DNA from: a virus
Virus record (IMG/VR): IMGVR_UViG_3300046507_000773
Location: 1 to 64,000 of that record
Strand: one strand, 5' to 3'
DNA length: 64,000 bases
The position numbers and the translations under genes are program-made. The notes below the pieces were generated by a model. The model had not been told where the DNA came from. It did no database searches and saw nothing but the letters and a program-made list of their open reading frames with translations. Below are positions 32,749 to 40,749 of the stretch, piece after piece. How positions within the stretch are numbered: the first letter of the stretch is position 1; every line of letters begins with the position of its first letter.

Positions 32749-33327
32749 ATGACTCCGCTTATTCCCATTTACAGTGACGAGAGCAAGAAGTTTTTCGTCG
32801 ATCCGGCTCTCCATAAGCCCTACGAGCGCCAGGTGTCGGGCGACATCAGCGTGACCACGAACTTCCTCAAGTTCGGCGAACGTTTCGACCTGATGGATAT
32901 CTCGAGCGCAACCGAGATGTTCGTGACCGGCATCCGTGACGTGACCGATACGATCGATCCGGCGGTGACACTGGAAAAGATCCTGGTGTCGTTCGGTGAC
33001 CTGGGTACTGCAATTTTCGATGTACGCAACCAAGTGTTCGCATCCATGCACTTTCCGCAGGGGGCCAGTTTCGATACCGTCAATCTCGATTTCAGTACCA
33101 CGAAGAAGTTCGAGAACATCGACATTATCCCGAACCCGCCGGTGGGTGACACGTTCCGCATCAAAGTCACGGGCCATGTGAACCTGCGGACTGGCGACAC
33201 GTTCCTGACGGCCATTCTGGAAGCGATGCCGGCCGGTGTGAATATTCCGCGACCCAGTCTCGAAGGGTACACCCTGCAAGCAAATGCGACCAACATCGCG
33301 CGTTTGGCGACGCCGCTGACTGCCTAG
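32749..33327 (+). CDS. hypothetical beta-rich protein, 192 aa
   Basis: Strongly beta-rich with many Thr/Val/Ile/Asp ('ILVSFGDLGTAIFDVRNQV', 'TFRIKVTGHVNLRTGD') and biased codons; this composition suits a virion or barrel protein. Not recognised. A strong terminator follows directly. Confidence 0.72.
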   Translation: MTPLIPIYSDESKKFFVDPALHKPYERQVSGDISVTTNFLKFGERFDLMDISSATEMFVTGIRDVTDTIDPAVTLEKILVSFGDLGTAIFDVRNQVFASMHFPQGASFDTVNLDFSTTKKFENIDIIPNPPVGDTFRIKVTGHVNLRTGDTFLTAILEAMPAGVNIPRPSLEGYTLQANATNIARLATPLTA

Positions 33328-33329
33328 TC

Positions 33330-33360
33330 GCAAGGGGGCTTCGGCCCCCGTTTATGCCGG
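33330..33360 (+). terminator. strong intrinsic terminator
   Basis: Stem GGGGGC/GCCCCC with TTCG loop, then GTTTATGCCGG. Confidence 0.8.
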
Positions 33361-33425
33361 GAAATTCTTGGCCCTTTTTACCTATGGCTGGTATCGAATG
33401 TAGTACCAACCAACAAGGAGAAAAC

Positions 33426-33875
33426 ATGAGTACTTACGACAATGGCTTGACTGTCATCGTCAAGGGCGGCACCGCTTCCGGCAAAACGACTGTGGCAGCT
33501 TTCATCGGGCAGAAACTGCAAGAAGCTGGCTTTTCTCACATCGAGTACGACTGGCAAGAACAGCTCGTTCCTGGTGCGATCGAAGACAAGCTGGAGTCGC
33601 TTGCCGCTCGTCGTTCTGACGACAAGTTCTTCCAGAAGCCGATTCGTATCATCGAAGAACAAGAGCATCGCCGGCCCGTTCACAATGAAGAAAAGTTCAG
33701 TGAATACACTTACGAGCCACTCGTGACGCCCTCGGATTATGCAGCCGAAGCCGTACTCGACAGTCTGCGCGCTCGTAAAGGCGTGGGCAGTGAACTCGAC
33801 GGATACGACCAGGAAACCCTGGGTAGCATCTGTAAGGACATCAAGGAGATTATCTCCGAGTCCATGGGCAAGTAA
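33426..33875 (+). CDS. P-loop kinase-like protein
   Basis: ATG 33426 has AAGGAGA upstream. Residues 8-35 ('LTVIVKGGTASGKTTVAAFI') give an intact Walker A (GxxxxGKT), followed by a helix ending 'EAGFSHIEYDW' and a closing strand 'FFQKPIRIIEEQEH'. The order strand-P-loop-helix-GF-strand...closing strand matches the decayed family at 55237-59367, of which this is the only member here with a full P-loop. No LID Arg cluster of NMP kinases is evident, so substrate is unknown (149 aa). Confidence 0.65.
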   Translation: MSTYDNGLTVIVKGGTASGKTTVAAFIGQKLQEAGFSHIEYDWQEQLVPGAIEDKLESLAARRSDDKFFQKPIRIIEEQEHRRPVHNEEKFSEYTYEPLVTPSDYAAEAVLDSLRARKGVGSELDGYDQETLGSICKDIKEIISESMGK

Positions 33876-33912
33876 AGCAGCATAAGACGGGGGCCGAGTG
33901 CCCCCGCTTTCT
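33876..33912 (+). terminator. intrinsic terminator
   Basis: Stem CGGGGGC/GCCCCCG with CGAGT loop, then CTTTCTGCCCG. Preceded by TAAAGCAGCATAAG, a block also found at 59417 and 59941. Confidence 0.75.
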
Positions 33913-34035
33913 GCCCGTAGTAAATACAAAAATATATCGACTACCCGAAGTATATTCAGTTCCTTAAAACAGATGTTTGAAACGTTCCAAGAGATCGTAG
34001 CTTAGTACCCACCATCTAGTCAAAAGGAGTGAGCA

Positions 34036-34422
34036 ATGAAGCTTCAGGGTGAAAGTGAATTAAAGAACGTTGAAGTTGTAAAACTCAATGAAGGAGAACA
34101 TTTTGCCGGGGTCGTACTCGGCAATGGAGAAGGACCCGATTACTACCTCGTGTTGCTACCGCATGAACTTCACGATGCCACGTGGGCAGATGCCTTAGAG
34201 TGGGCCGCAAGCTTCGAAGGAACGTTGCCCAATAGGCGCGAGCTTTCGCTTCTGAAAGCCAACTTGGCCGAAAAGTTCGAGCCCGTTCAGTACTGGTCTT
34301 CGGAGAAGAATGAGCACCGTAAGCGAGAAGTGTGGATACAGCACTTCCGCAACGGTAATCAAACTTCCTATGGCCAGTGCTTCCGTGGATCGGCGCGCGC
34401 TGTTCGCCGGGTGCTGATGTAA
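34036..34422 (+). CDS. DUF1566-like lectin-fold protein
   Basis: This 128-aa protein contains 'TWADALEWAASFEGTLPNRR' with 'ELSLLKAN', then 'YWSSEKNE', 'VWIQHFRNGNQTSYG' and 'GSARAVRRVLM'. This is the order of DUF1566-type C-type-lectin-like domains (WxxAxxxAxxLPTRxEL...YWSSTE...A.RxVR). It could be a small virion decoration or sugar-binding protein. No reverse transcriptase or template repeat of a diversity-generating system is seen nearby. It stands alone between terminators. Confidence 0.7.
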   Translation: MKLQGESELKNVEVVKLNEGEHFAGVVLGNGEGPDYYLVLLPHELHDATWADALEWAASFEGTLPNRRELSLLKANLAEKFEPVQYWSSEKNEHRKREVWIQHFRNGNQTSYGQCFRGSARAVRRVLM

Positions 34423-34432
34423 TATCGGTACC

Positions 34433-34470
34433 AAAAAAGAGAGTTTGGGGATACTCTCTTTTTTTTTGTT
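34433..34470 (+). terminator. strong bidirectional terminator
   Basis: Stem AAAAAAGAGAGT / ACTCTCTTTTTT with TTGGGGAT loop and more T after it; A-run on the left gives a T-run on the - strand. Confidence 0.85.
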
Positions 34471-34487
34471 TGAAAGAATTTATAACG

Positions 34488-34518
34488 CCATATTACGCGC
34501 TTGAGATGTAACCAATGT
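34488..34518 (+). promoter_or_regulatory. variant CATATTACG promoter-like element
   Basis: CCATATTACG (34488-34497) followed after 11 bp by TAACCAA; one-base variant of the recurrent element. Lies 58 bp before ATG 34556. Confidence 0.45.
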
Positions 34519-34555
34519 TTCTTCTATAAACCGCTTTTGATAGGAAATCAAAATC

Positions 34556-35872
34556 ATGAAACGTCCAGTTAAACGCAAGTCCCATTTCAAGATCAAAGTC
34601 ACGCGCCGTGACTTGGCTCGTGCAGAGCTGAAGAAGTTGACGCAATACATGCGCGCAAGCTTCCACTCCCCACAGGGTCTCAAGATGGGCATTATCGAGT
34701 CGATGACGATCTATCGTTCGAAGTCGGTGCGATCCCTGGCCAACATCAGCAACTTCGCAGGTTCGATGCGTGCTCGCCGCCGACTGATCGTTCGTGCGAA
34801 GATGCACAGTGCTGTTGTCGGTGAGACTCGCCCGCGTATCGATATCGCCCCCGTGACCGGTAGTCGCCGCCGCAAGAATCGTTCGGTGCTCAAGACGCGT
34901 CTCAAAGACCAGCAAACGATCATGACCAACATGAATACCGAGCTGGAAGCTGCACGCGAGCGACACCTCAAGCTTCCCAGGGGGTTTGGCGATATTGATA
35001 CCGAACTCTTCAGTGCTCCTATTTCACGCGGCTACGCCATTGACGTAGATACGATCGCGGCGCGCCAACAGGTCAAGAGTGAAATCAAAGACGGTACTCG
35101 TCCGATGCCGACGCCGGAAGAGATGGACGCGATGCAGCGTCGAGGTTCTCCTCACTTCAGTTTCCGCGGCGTGATCAACTCGATCAAGAATGATCCGTCA
35201 AGTATCTCCACCATGGAGCAGAATCTTCGTACTCGCAGAAAGGTGATCGAGAATCTGGACAAGGGCATGCCGCTGACCGAAGCGTATAAGGACGCTATCG
35301 GTGCCAATGGCAAGATTACCAGTATCGAAGAACCGGCAAAGGAATACAAGTACGGCGTAGAGCTGAACATGAACATGTCGGCGATGCCCCAGGTGCAGGA
35401 AGATGAGATCTTCATCAACCAGCGCCAGGCCGATACGCTCGGAGAAGTGAAGAAATCGCTCGAAGACAAGAACCCTCTTCCGATCACCCGCGGGCACTAT
35501 GGTGACCTGATGGCGGCATCGCAGTATCCGGGTATGAGGCGCATTGCTGACGAGCTCTTCAAGAACGGTGTCGAGTTCATCGAAGCTTCTGATCCACGCG
35601 CCAAGCTGGCCGACTACTCAGTGTGCTTCATGTACCCGCACACCATCACTGCTCTCGACATATCGAAAGACACGACGCAAAGCGAGATCGACAAGTTCAA
35701 ACCTTTTGACGATATCGCGAACTGGCCCAGTCTGGAGGACCAATTGCAGCAGTTGCGTCTGAACAGTCTGAAGCATCTCGATCCCCAAAACGTCGTCAAT
35801 AGCGTCCAAAAATGGATGGATGGCGACAACAATAAAGAGGAAGGAAATCCGAACAATGAAGACCAAGACTAA
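34556..35872 (+). CDS. 438-aa protein, basic N-terminus, acidic C-terminus
   Basis: First ~120 residues are very basic and helical ('KRKSHFKIKVTRRDLARAEL', 'RRRKNRSVLKTRLKD'), the middle is acidic/Pro-rich, and the end is Asp/Asn-rich ('EEGNPNNEDQD'). The N-terminal part could bind nucleic acid. The last 17 bp overlap the next gene. First gene of a unit starting at a promoter-like element. Not recognised. Confidence 0.75.
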   Translation: MKRPVKRKSHFKIKVTRRDLARAELKKLTQYMRASFHSPQGLKMGIIESMTIYRSKSVRSLANISNFAGSMRARRRLIVRAKMHSAVVGETRPRIDIAPVTGSRRRKNRSVLKTRLKDQQTIMTNMNTELEAARERHLKLPRGFGDIDTELFSAPISRGYAIDVDTIAARQQVKSEIKDGTRPMPTPEEMDAMQRRGSPHFSFRGVINSIKNDPSSISTMEQNLRTRRKVIENLDKGMPLTEAYKDAIGANGKITSIEEPAKEYKYGVELNMNMSAMPQVQEDEIFINQRQADTLGEVKKSLEDKNPLPITRGHYGDLMAASQYPGMRRIADELFKNGVEFIEASDPRAKLADYSVCFMYPHTITALDISKDTTQSEIDKFKPFDDIANWPSLEDQLQQLRLNSLKHLDPQNVVNSVQKWMDGDNNKEEGNPNNEDQD

Positions 35873-36644
35873 AGAACATGCCATTGGCTACTTAGCGTCC
35901 CTGCTTAGCCAATCTGGCAAGAACGATCTGGAGGCCAAGAATACGGCGGGAGACCTCGTCTTTAAACTGGCCCCGGTACTGATCGTTAAAGATGTGACTG
36001 CCAGTTACGTTAAAGGACTGTGCCACCGCGTTAGTACGGCCAACGCGGAACTGAGCACGGTGCTGAGTTATCACAACTACCTGCAAGCTGCCGCTATCAT
36101 CCTCGGCTACGACGGCTGGCATCCACTCATGAAGGCTGTCGATAAGAGCGATCTTATCCCGGTGGACGTTGAACGCGATGTTGTTCCTTTGACGCACCGG
36201 AACAAGGCCAGTCAAGTGCGCGGTGGCTTGCATGCCCTGGCCAAGGGTACTCACATCACCTGGAAAGACATGCGCGACACCTTGCGTAAGTTGGCAAGTC
36301 ACGACATGCATTCCATGATTGATGCCGTCATGATGGAAATGCAGATGAAAGTCGGCATTACCTCGGCAAGTGATGAGCGGGGCGACATGCTTTTCGCGAT
36401 CTTCCCTGATCCGAGTTCGGACATGGGTGACGACTGGTTCATGATCCTTGGCGAGAAGTACCGCCCGCCGCAGGAACGTGATGGCGAATACAAGACGGCA
36501 ATGATCGCTGTCCAAACGTATCCGCTTTCCAACCGCATCGCTCACATCGAAGGCGGCAAGATCGACGAGTACTCGTCGGTATCGATCAAGGAAATGGTCG
36601 AGGCTACCCGTAAAGCCCGTCAAGCACAAAAACAAACTGCATAA
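35856..36644 (+). CDS. hypothetical protein, 262 aa
   Basis: ATG 35856 is preferred (GAGGAAGG upstream). Residues ~70-95 read 'LQAAAIILGYDGWHPLMKAV', similar to the short 'ALELVARALGYRDWNxL' motif seen in small bacterial domains of unknown role. The rest is alpha/beta with Met-rich helix ('IDAVMMEMQMKVG'). Function unknown. Confidence 0.7.
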   Translation: MKTKTKEHAIGYLASLLSQSGKNDLEAKNTAGDLVFKLAPVLIVKDVTASYVKGLCHRVSTANAELSTVLSYHNYLQAAAIILGYDGWHPLMKAVDKSDLIPVDVERDVVPLTHRNKASQVRGGLHALAKGTHITWKDMRDTLRKLASHDMHSMIDAVMMEMQMKVGITSASDERGDMLFAIFPDPSSDMGDDWFMILGEKYRPPQERDGEYKTAMIAVQTYPLSNRIAHIEGGKIDEYSSVSIKEMVEATRKARQAQKQTA

Positions 36645-36667
36645 CTTCACTAGGAAAGTGAGAAGCT

Positions 36668-37072
36668 GTGAAACAAGAAGACATCGATAAGCTCAAACTG
36701 AACGCCTCCCTGGTCTTGGAACAACTGGGGGAAATTTTCGAAGAGCGCAATGAACTGCCCAATAAAGCAGTCACGTTGGAAAGTGCAGAAATCGGTACTC
36801 ACGTCATTATGCGCATGACGATGCACGATGTTCGTGATGGCAAGATGGTGCCTACGCCTGAGCATCCGGGTAAGCCCATGTGCCTGCTCGGCAAGCCGCC
36901 CTATGTCCATCCCACTAAAACGTTCTCTGGGGCGCTTTGTTTCGTCGGGGACCGTGTGGACCAGTACCACCTGCTAGAGCTCCCTGAGGGCTCGTATCGT
37001 GCCATGGCGGAGATATTCTACGACTTCCTCGTGCACGGTGAAAAGCCTGGTACTGATTTGCCGAAAGCATAA
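36668..37072 (+). CDS. hypothetical protein, 134 aa
   Basis: GTG start with AGGAAAG upstream. Helical ends with a beta-rich centre ('VIMRMTMHDVRDGKMV'). Not recognised. 'GAAAGCATAAGCTGTTTT' just after the stop carries the GCATAAG terminator-flank motif but only a 3-4 bp stem. Confidence 0.65.
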   Translation: MKQEDIDKLKLNASLVLEQLGEIFEERNELPNKAVTLESAEIGTHVIMRMTMHDVRDGKMVPTPEHPGKPMCLLGKPPYVHPTKTFSGALCFVGDRVDQYHLLELPEGSYRAMAEIFYDFLVHGEKPGTDLPKA

Positions 37073-37141
37073 GCTGTTTTTACCGCATCATCTTATCAAC
37101 TGAGTAGGCGAAGCCTCTCAACAATTAATTGGAAGAACACC

Positions 37142-37852
37142 ATGACCGCAGTCAAGAAGACCGCTCATCTGACCGATGCACAGCTCAAGCGCGAGCGTCA
37201 ATCGGAGTACAATGCAATTCTTTCAGGTCGCTTTATTAAGACCGTGTATTACGAAACCCCAGATAAGAAGAAGAGCACCAAGAAAAACCGTTCTCTCTAC
37301 ATGCGTACTGCCGTGTCGAACGTCATGAAAAACATGGCGCAAAACCGTCACGACTCGCTGTGGGCTGAAGTGTGGAACGATTTGACTGGCGAACTCATCG
37401 CTACCGTCGGTCGAGACATCATGGGTAAGGTCGAAGCAACTCAGTACTTCGATCCGGTCACCGGCAAGAAGCTGCGTGCTCAAGCCCGTAAGGTTTCGGT
37501 TGTCGCTGTCGGCATCACTGCAGAGCAGACCGAGAAAGTCAACCAGCTGATCTTGATGCTGCATTTGTTCGAGAGCAGCCCGGCAGCACAGGTGTTCGTG
37601 CAGGATGGTGTGTTCTACGCCGACGAACTGGGCACCATGGCGCTGAACGAAGTCTATCGCAACGTCATCGAAGACTTGCTCGAACAGATCGACACCACGA
37701 TCTTCATGGGCGAAACCAGCTTCTTCGATAAGAAGGTATTGAAGTACTTCGAAGAAGCAAGTTCGTACAAAATTGTCCAAACTACTGAAGGTTACGATGT
37801 CACTCTGTCGGAAACCTTTGCTATCCGTCGCCGCATTTTTCAACGCTCCTAG
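37142..37852 (+). CDS. hypothetical protein, 236 aa
   Basis: Biased codons. Basic N-terminal ~60 residues ('YYETPDKKKSTKKNRSLYMR'), an alpha/beta middle, and helix-rich C-terminal half ('LNEVYRNVIEDLLEQI'). Followed after 14 bp by the next gene. Not recognised. Confidence 0.75.
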   Translation: MTAVKKTAHLTDAQLKRERQSEYNAILSGRFIKTVYYETPDKKKSTKKNRSLYMRTAVSNVMKNMAQNRHDSLWAEVWNDLTGELIATVGRDIMGKVEATQYFDPVTGKKLRAQARKVSVVAVGITAEQTEKVNQLILMLHLFESSPAAQVFVQDGVFYADELGTMALNEVYRNVIEDLLEQIDTTIFMGETSFFDKKVLKYFEEASSYKIVQTTEGYDVTLSETFAIRRRIFQRS

Positions 37853-37866
37853 GAAAGAGGGCTAAC

Positions 37867-38370
37867 ATGAAGGTTTATACCCCGGCGGGTTATTTCGAAA
37901 ACCGTCCATTGTTTTCCAATCTGCTCGACGTCGTGATGGGCGTGAATCGGCAGATGTATCGGTTTCACAACAATGGCATTACCGTGCCCTATAAGCTTCG
38001 CATCACTGAAGAAGAAACGATGATCGACGGCGAGCACTGCGTTGGCTACCGCTTCACCTTCAAGGAAACGGGATTCACGGTGCTCCTGATGGTGGAGAGC
38101 TACATCGTGACGGATAATGTACCGCATCCGCAGTTCTCGCTTCGCATGAGTGCTGTCGAGGCTTTGCCGGTCATTGCTCGCAAGGTTCCCGGCTTGGGCA
38201 TGGTTGGTGTTTCTGTATTTGACACTACGCGTCCGCCCGACCACATGTTCACGATGGAAGAACGTGAATACATCCACAACGTCATTCTCGACTACCTGTA
38301 CGAGGGCAAAACGCCTGCAGACATTCGTCGCGAGAATTCTCCCCTGAAACTCGTTACCAACAACTCCTAG
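37867..38370 (+). CDS. hypothetical protein, 167 aa
   Basis: ATG preceded by GGAAAGAGGG. Beta-rich centre ('GYRFTFKETGFTVLLMVES') and a helical C-terminus ('EEREYIHNVILDYLYEG'). Part of a tightly spaced run 37142-38669. Not recognised. Confidence 0.7.
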   Translation: MKVYTPAGYFENRPLFSNLLDVVMGVNRQMYRFHNNGITVPYKLRITEEETMIDGEHCVGYRFTFKETGFTVLLMVESYIVTDNVPHPQFSLRMSAVEALPVIARKVPGLGMVGVSVFDTTRPPDHMFTMEEREYIHNVILDYLYEGKTPADIRRENSPLKLVTNNS

Positions 38371-38381
38371 GAAAGAGAGTT

Positions 38382-38669
38382 ATGCGCCTTACTACTCCTG
38401 TGCTTTACAATGGCCGCACCGTCGAATTGGCCATGGGTTTTGACAACCACAACCAGGGTTACTTCATGACCGTCGCCCCCACTGACGAAGATGAAGACAA
38501 CCCGGACGCTGACGAAGAAACCGGCATGATCTACAGCAACCTCGACGACAAGGCGCTGAAGTTCCCGGCAGTCACCGAAGACCTGTCGCACTACAAGAAG
38601 GTTCTGCGTGACATGAACATCGACGTGCCGTCCGAGTTCTTTGGCAAAGTTCTGGCAGCATGTGACTGA
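38382..38669 (+). CDS. acidic hypothetical protein, 95 aa
   Basis: Middle is a run of Asp/Glu ('APTDEDEDNPDADEETG'), C-terminus helical. Biased codons. DNA-mimic-like charge is notable but the protein is otherwise unrecognised. Confidence 0.68.
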   Translation: MRLTTPVLYNGRTVELAMGFDNHNQGYFMTVAPTDEDEDNPDADEETGMIYSNLDDKALKFPAVTEDLSHYKKVLRDMNIDVPSEFFGKVLAACD

Positions 38670-38679
38670 GTTCCGTTTG

Positions 38680-38720
38680 AAAGGGAGTTGGCTTGCGAGG
38701 CCGCTCCCTTTCTTTTTTAT
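38680..38720 (+). terminator. intrinsic terminator
   Basis: Stem AAAGGGAG (38680) / CTCCCTTT (38704-38711) with an inner GGC..GCC, then CTTTTTT. Confidence 0.8.
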
Positions 38721-38735
38721 TTGGGAGAAAAAGAA

Positions 38736-39308
38736 ATGCTGATTCAAATGCAGCGCAAACTGGTCAACGGTTTGCATCATATCGGGCTGGGTTCGTTGGG
38801 TCAGCTCGTCATGCCGAAGGAAGACAAAGAAAAGCTGGCCGAATTGGTAAAGGGTGTCAAGACGGCCCACGACTTTGTGAAGGGCATGGAAAAGACCGCA
38901 CTCGAGAAGTATCCAGATACCGCTATCTGGTTCGTGGAAGCGAAGGTAAAGACCCTGCCTGGCGCCATGCTTATCTTTAACGACGCGATCTACAACTTGT
39001 TCACGGTATTGAAAACGGAAGAACGTTTCTTCGACTTCTTCCGCAAATTCGTACTGAACGATGAATCGTACAAGGCCATCGTGCTCTTTTTCGCTACGAT
39101 TCAGACGCTCCTGGAAAATTACGGTGCGCTCGATGATGATGGTGGCCCTAAGCTTACCAAGGAAGAAGACGAGGCCCTCGATCTCATGGTGGTGCGTACG
39201 CTAGTGGGTAAGCTCGGTACTTCGCTGTCGAGCAGGTACACCGGCGAACAACTGACTTACGCCCTGATCGAGGCCCTTGACGACGACGTGAAAGGTCAGC
39301 CGGCATGA
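38736..39308 (+). CDS. helical hypothetical protein, 190 aa
   Basis: ATG 38736 has GGGAGAAAA upstream. Almost entirely helical ('LAELVKGVKTAHDFVKGMEK', 'FNDAIYNLFTVLKTE'). Overlaps the next gene by 4 bp. Not recognised. Confidence 0.7.
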   Translation: MLIQMQRKLVNGLHHIGLGSLGQLVMPKEDKEKLAELVKGVKTAHDFVKGMEKTALEKYPDTAIWFVEAKVKTLPGAMLIFNDAIYNLFTVLKTEERFFDFFRKFVLNDESYKAIVLFFATIQTLLENYGALDDDGGPKLTKEEDEALDLMVVRTLVGKLGTSLSSRYTGEQLTYALIEALDDDVKGQPA

Positions 39309-39649
39309 ACCTGCGTCACATGAAGGAGCACATCGCAGCAGTGGTGGCGCAAATTGCTAAGGATCGTGGTGTTGAAACGAACATCATCGTGTCCCACAAT
39401 GTCGTTCATCGCGACATGGCTTTGCTGCGCTACCAAACCCCGGACAATAAGAAAGATGTCCGGTTTGTGAAGGTGGAAGCCAATCCCCAGGGTAAGCGCT
39501 GGACCCTGACGTTTTGCTTTAACTTGCAAGGCGCTAGCGATGGCTCAAACCGCATTGAAGTGGCGGGTGATGAGATTGTACCCATTACCGCTGTTGTTAT
39601 CCGCAAATACCTCGACGACGGCGTGGTACCTGAAGAACAAACCCTTTAA
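39305..39649 (+). CDS. hypothetical protein, 114 aa
   Basis: ATGA-coupled to the previous gene. Helical N-terminus with His/Val residues, then beta strands ('KRWTLTFCFNLQGASDG'). Not recognised. Confidence 0.65.
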   Translation: MNLRHMKEHIAAVVAQIAKDRGVETNIIVSHNVVHRDMALLRYQTPDNKKDVRFVKVEANPQGKRWTLTFCFNLQGASDGSNRIEVAGDEIVPITAVVIRKYLDDGVVPEEQTL

Positions 39650-39663
39650 GAAGGAGGAACCAA

Positions 39664-40155
39664 ATGGCAGAGAAAACTCAATTGCAATACAGTGGCGATA
39701 TCCGTCTCATGCACGAGCGCGTGGGCTTCGGAATGAATCACGAGATCCTGCGTGAAATCATTCGTTCGCTTTGCCGCGGCATTGATGTGTTCGCCGCCAC
39801 TATGGGTAAGGTCGAATCCATGGTGCGTGAAATGCCCGACTACGAATCGAAGGTCGGTATTTCCGGTTACGTCTTCCGTATCCTGCCCTCGTGCAATCCG
39901 AATGATACGTTCGGCTATCGACTGTACGTTCGTTCCAATCGTGAACGCATCCCGACCATGCGCTTCATCCCGATAAGCTTTTCTCCACTCGATGGAAAAA
40001 TCAATACCGTCGGACCGGCTGAAGAACTGACGATGGGCGAGATGGACCTGCATGCTGCTGTCAATGACTTCAATCGTCGTCGTTCTGCCGCGTTAATGGA
40101 TCGTGTCGTCGCAGCGGCCGAGAAACAAAGCGAGCGATCGCCCAACACGAAATAA
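39664..40155 (+). CDS. hypothetical protein, 163 aa
   Basis: Ribosome site AAGGAGG. Helix-rich N-terminal half ('NHEILREIIRSLCRGIDVF'), beta-rich middle, basic C-terminal helix. Next gene starts 10 bp later. Not recognised. Confidence 0.7.
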   Translation: MAEKTQLQYSGDIRLMHERVGFGMNHEILREIIRSLCRGIDVFAATMGKVESMVREMPDYESKVGISGYVFRILPSCNPNDTFGYRLYVRSNRERIPTMRFIPISFSPLDGKINTVGPAEELTMGEMDLHAAVNDFNRRRSAALMDRVVAAAEKQSERSPNTK

Positions 40156-40165
40156 AGGAACTGTA

Positions 40166-40693
40166 GTGTCCACAAGAAAGAAAGCGGGTACGCTCGGCAA
40201 GAAGCCGGAAACTACGCCAGCAGTAGAAGGTCAGCGTCAATTACCACCAGGTTTGACGACGATGTTCACGGACCATTCGTTTGAACGAGCAGACGCTCTG
40301 AAAGAGATCCCCAAGAAAAGCCTTGAAAAGCTGGGGAAGCACAAAGGTTCTTTGCGTGATTGGGCCAACATTCAGTTTCGTTTGGCATTCGGACTGTTTC
40401 TTGTCAAAGCAGTTCTCGAAATGGAAGACGAAGCAGCGTCTGTTGTGCTCCCGCTTAACGAAGCAGTACTCGTTAATCGTGCCGTCATGCATCGTGCAAA
40501 GATGCGTATCGCCAATAAGCACGAGTGGGCAGCAACGCCGATGGAAGTTGAGATGATCGATGAAGGACTCGATTACATCAACCAAATCCAGGATCAGGTT
40601 ACGCCTGAAGAAATCAAGACGGCATTTGAAAATGCCAAGCAGGGCTTCGAGACGTCCATGTTGACCATGGCGATTCGAATGAACAAACGGTAA
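40166..40693 (+). CDS. hypothetical protein, 175 aa
   Basis: GTG 40166 is chosen for AAAGGA upstream. Basic disordered N-terminus, then helices ('SLRDWANIQFRLAFGLFLVK', 'IDEGLDYINQIQDQV'). Not recognised. A 56-bp gap separates it from the Ntn/alpha-CTD gene. Confidence 0.68.
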   Translation: MSTRKKAGTLGKKPETTPAVEGQRQLPPGLTTMFTDHSFERADALKEIPKKSLEKLGKHKGSLRDWANIQFRLAFGLFLVKAVLEMEDEAASVVLPLNEAVLVNRAVMHRAKMRIANKHEWAATPMEVEMIDEGLDYINQIQDQVTPEEIKTAFENAKQGFETSMLTMAIRMNKR

Positions 40694-40749
40694 TTCAATT
40701 AAGGCCTCATTCCCACAGTGGGGCAACTATCTAGGAAGGATAAAAAGAA

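Noticed and set aside
34036-34422. Diversity-generating retroelement variable protein
   Set aside because: The lectin-like fold alone is not enough; no reverse transcriptase and no adenine-biased template/variable repeat pair was seen within the window.
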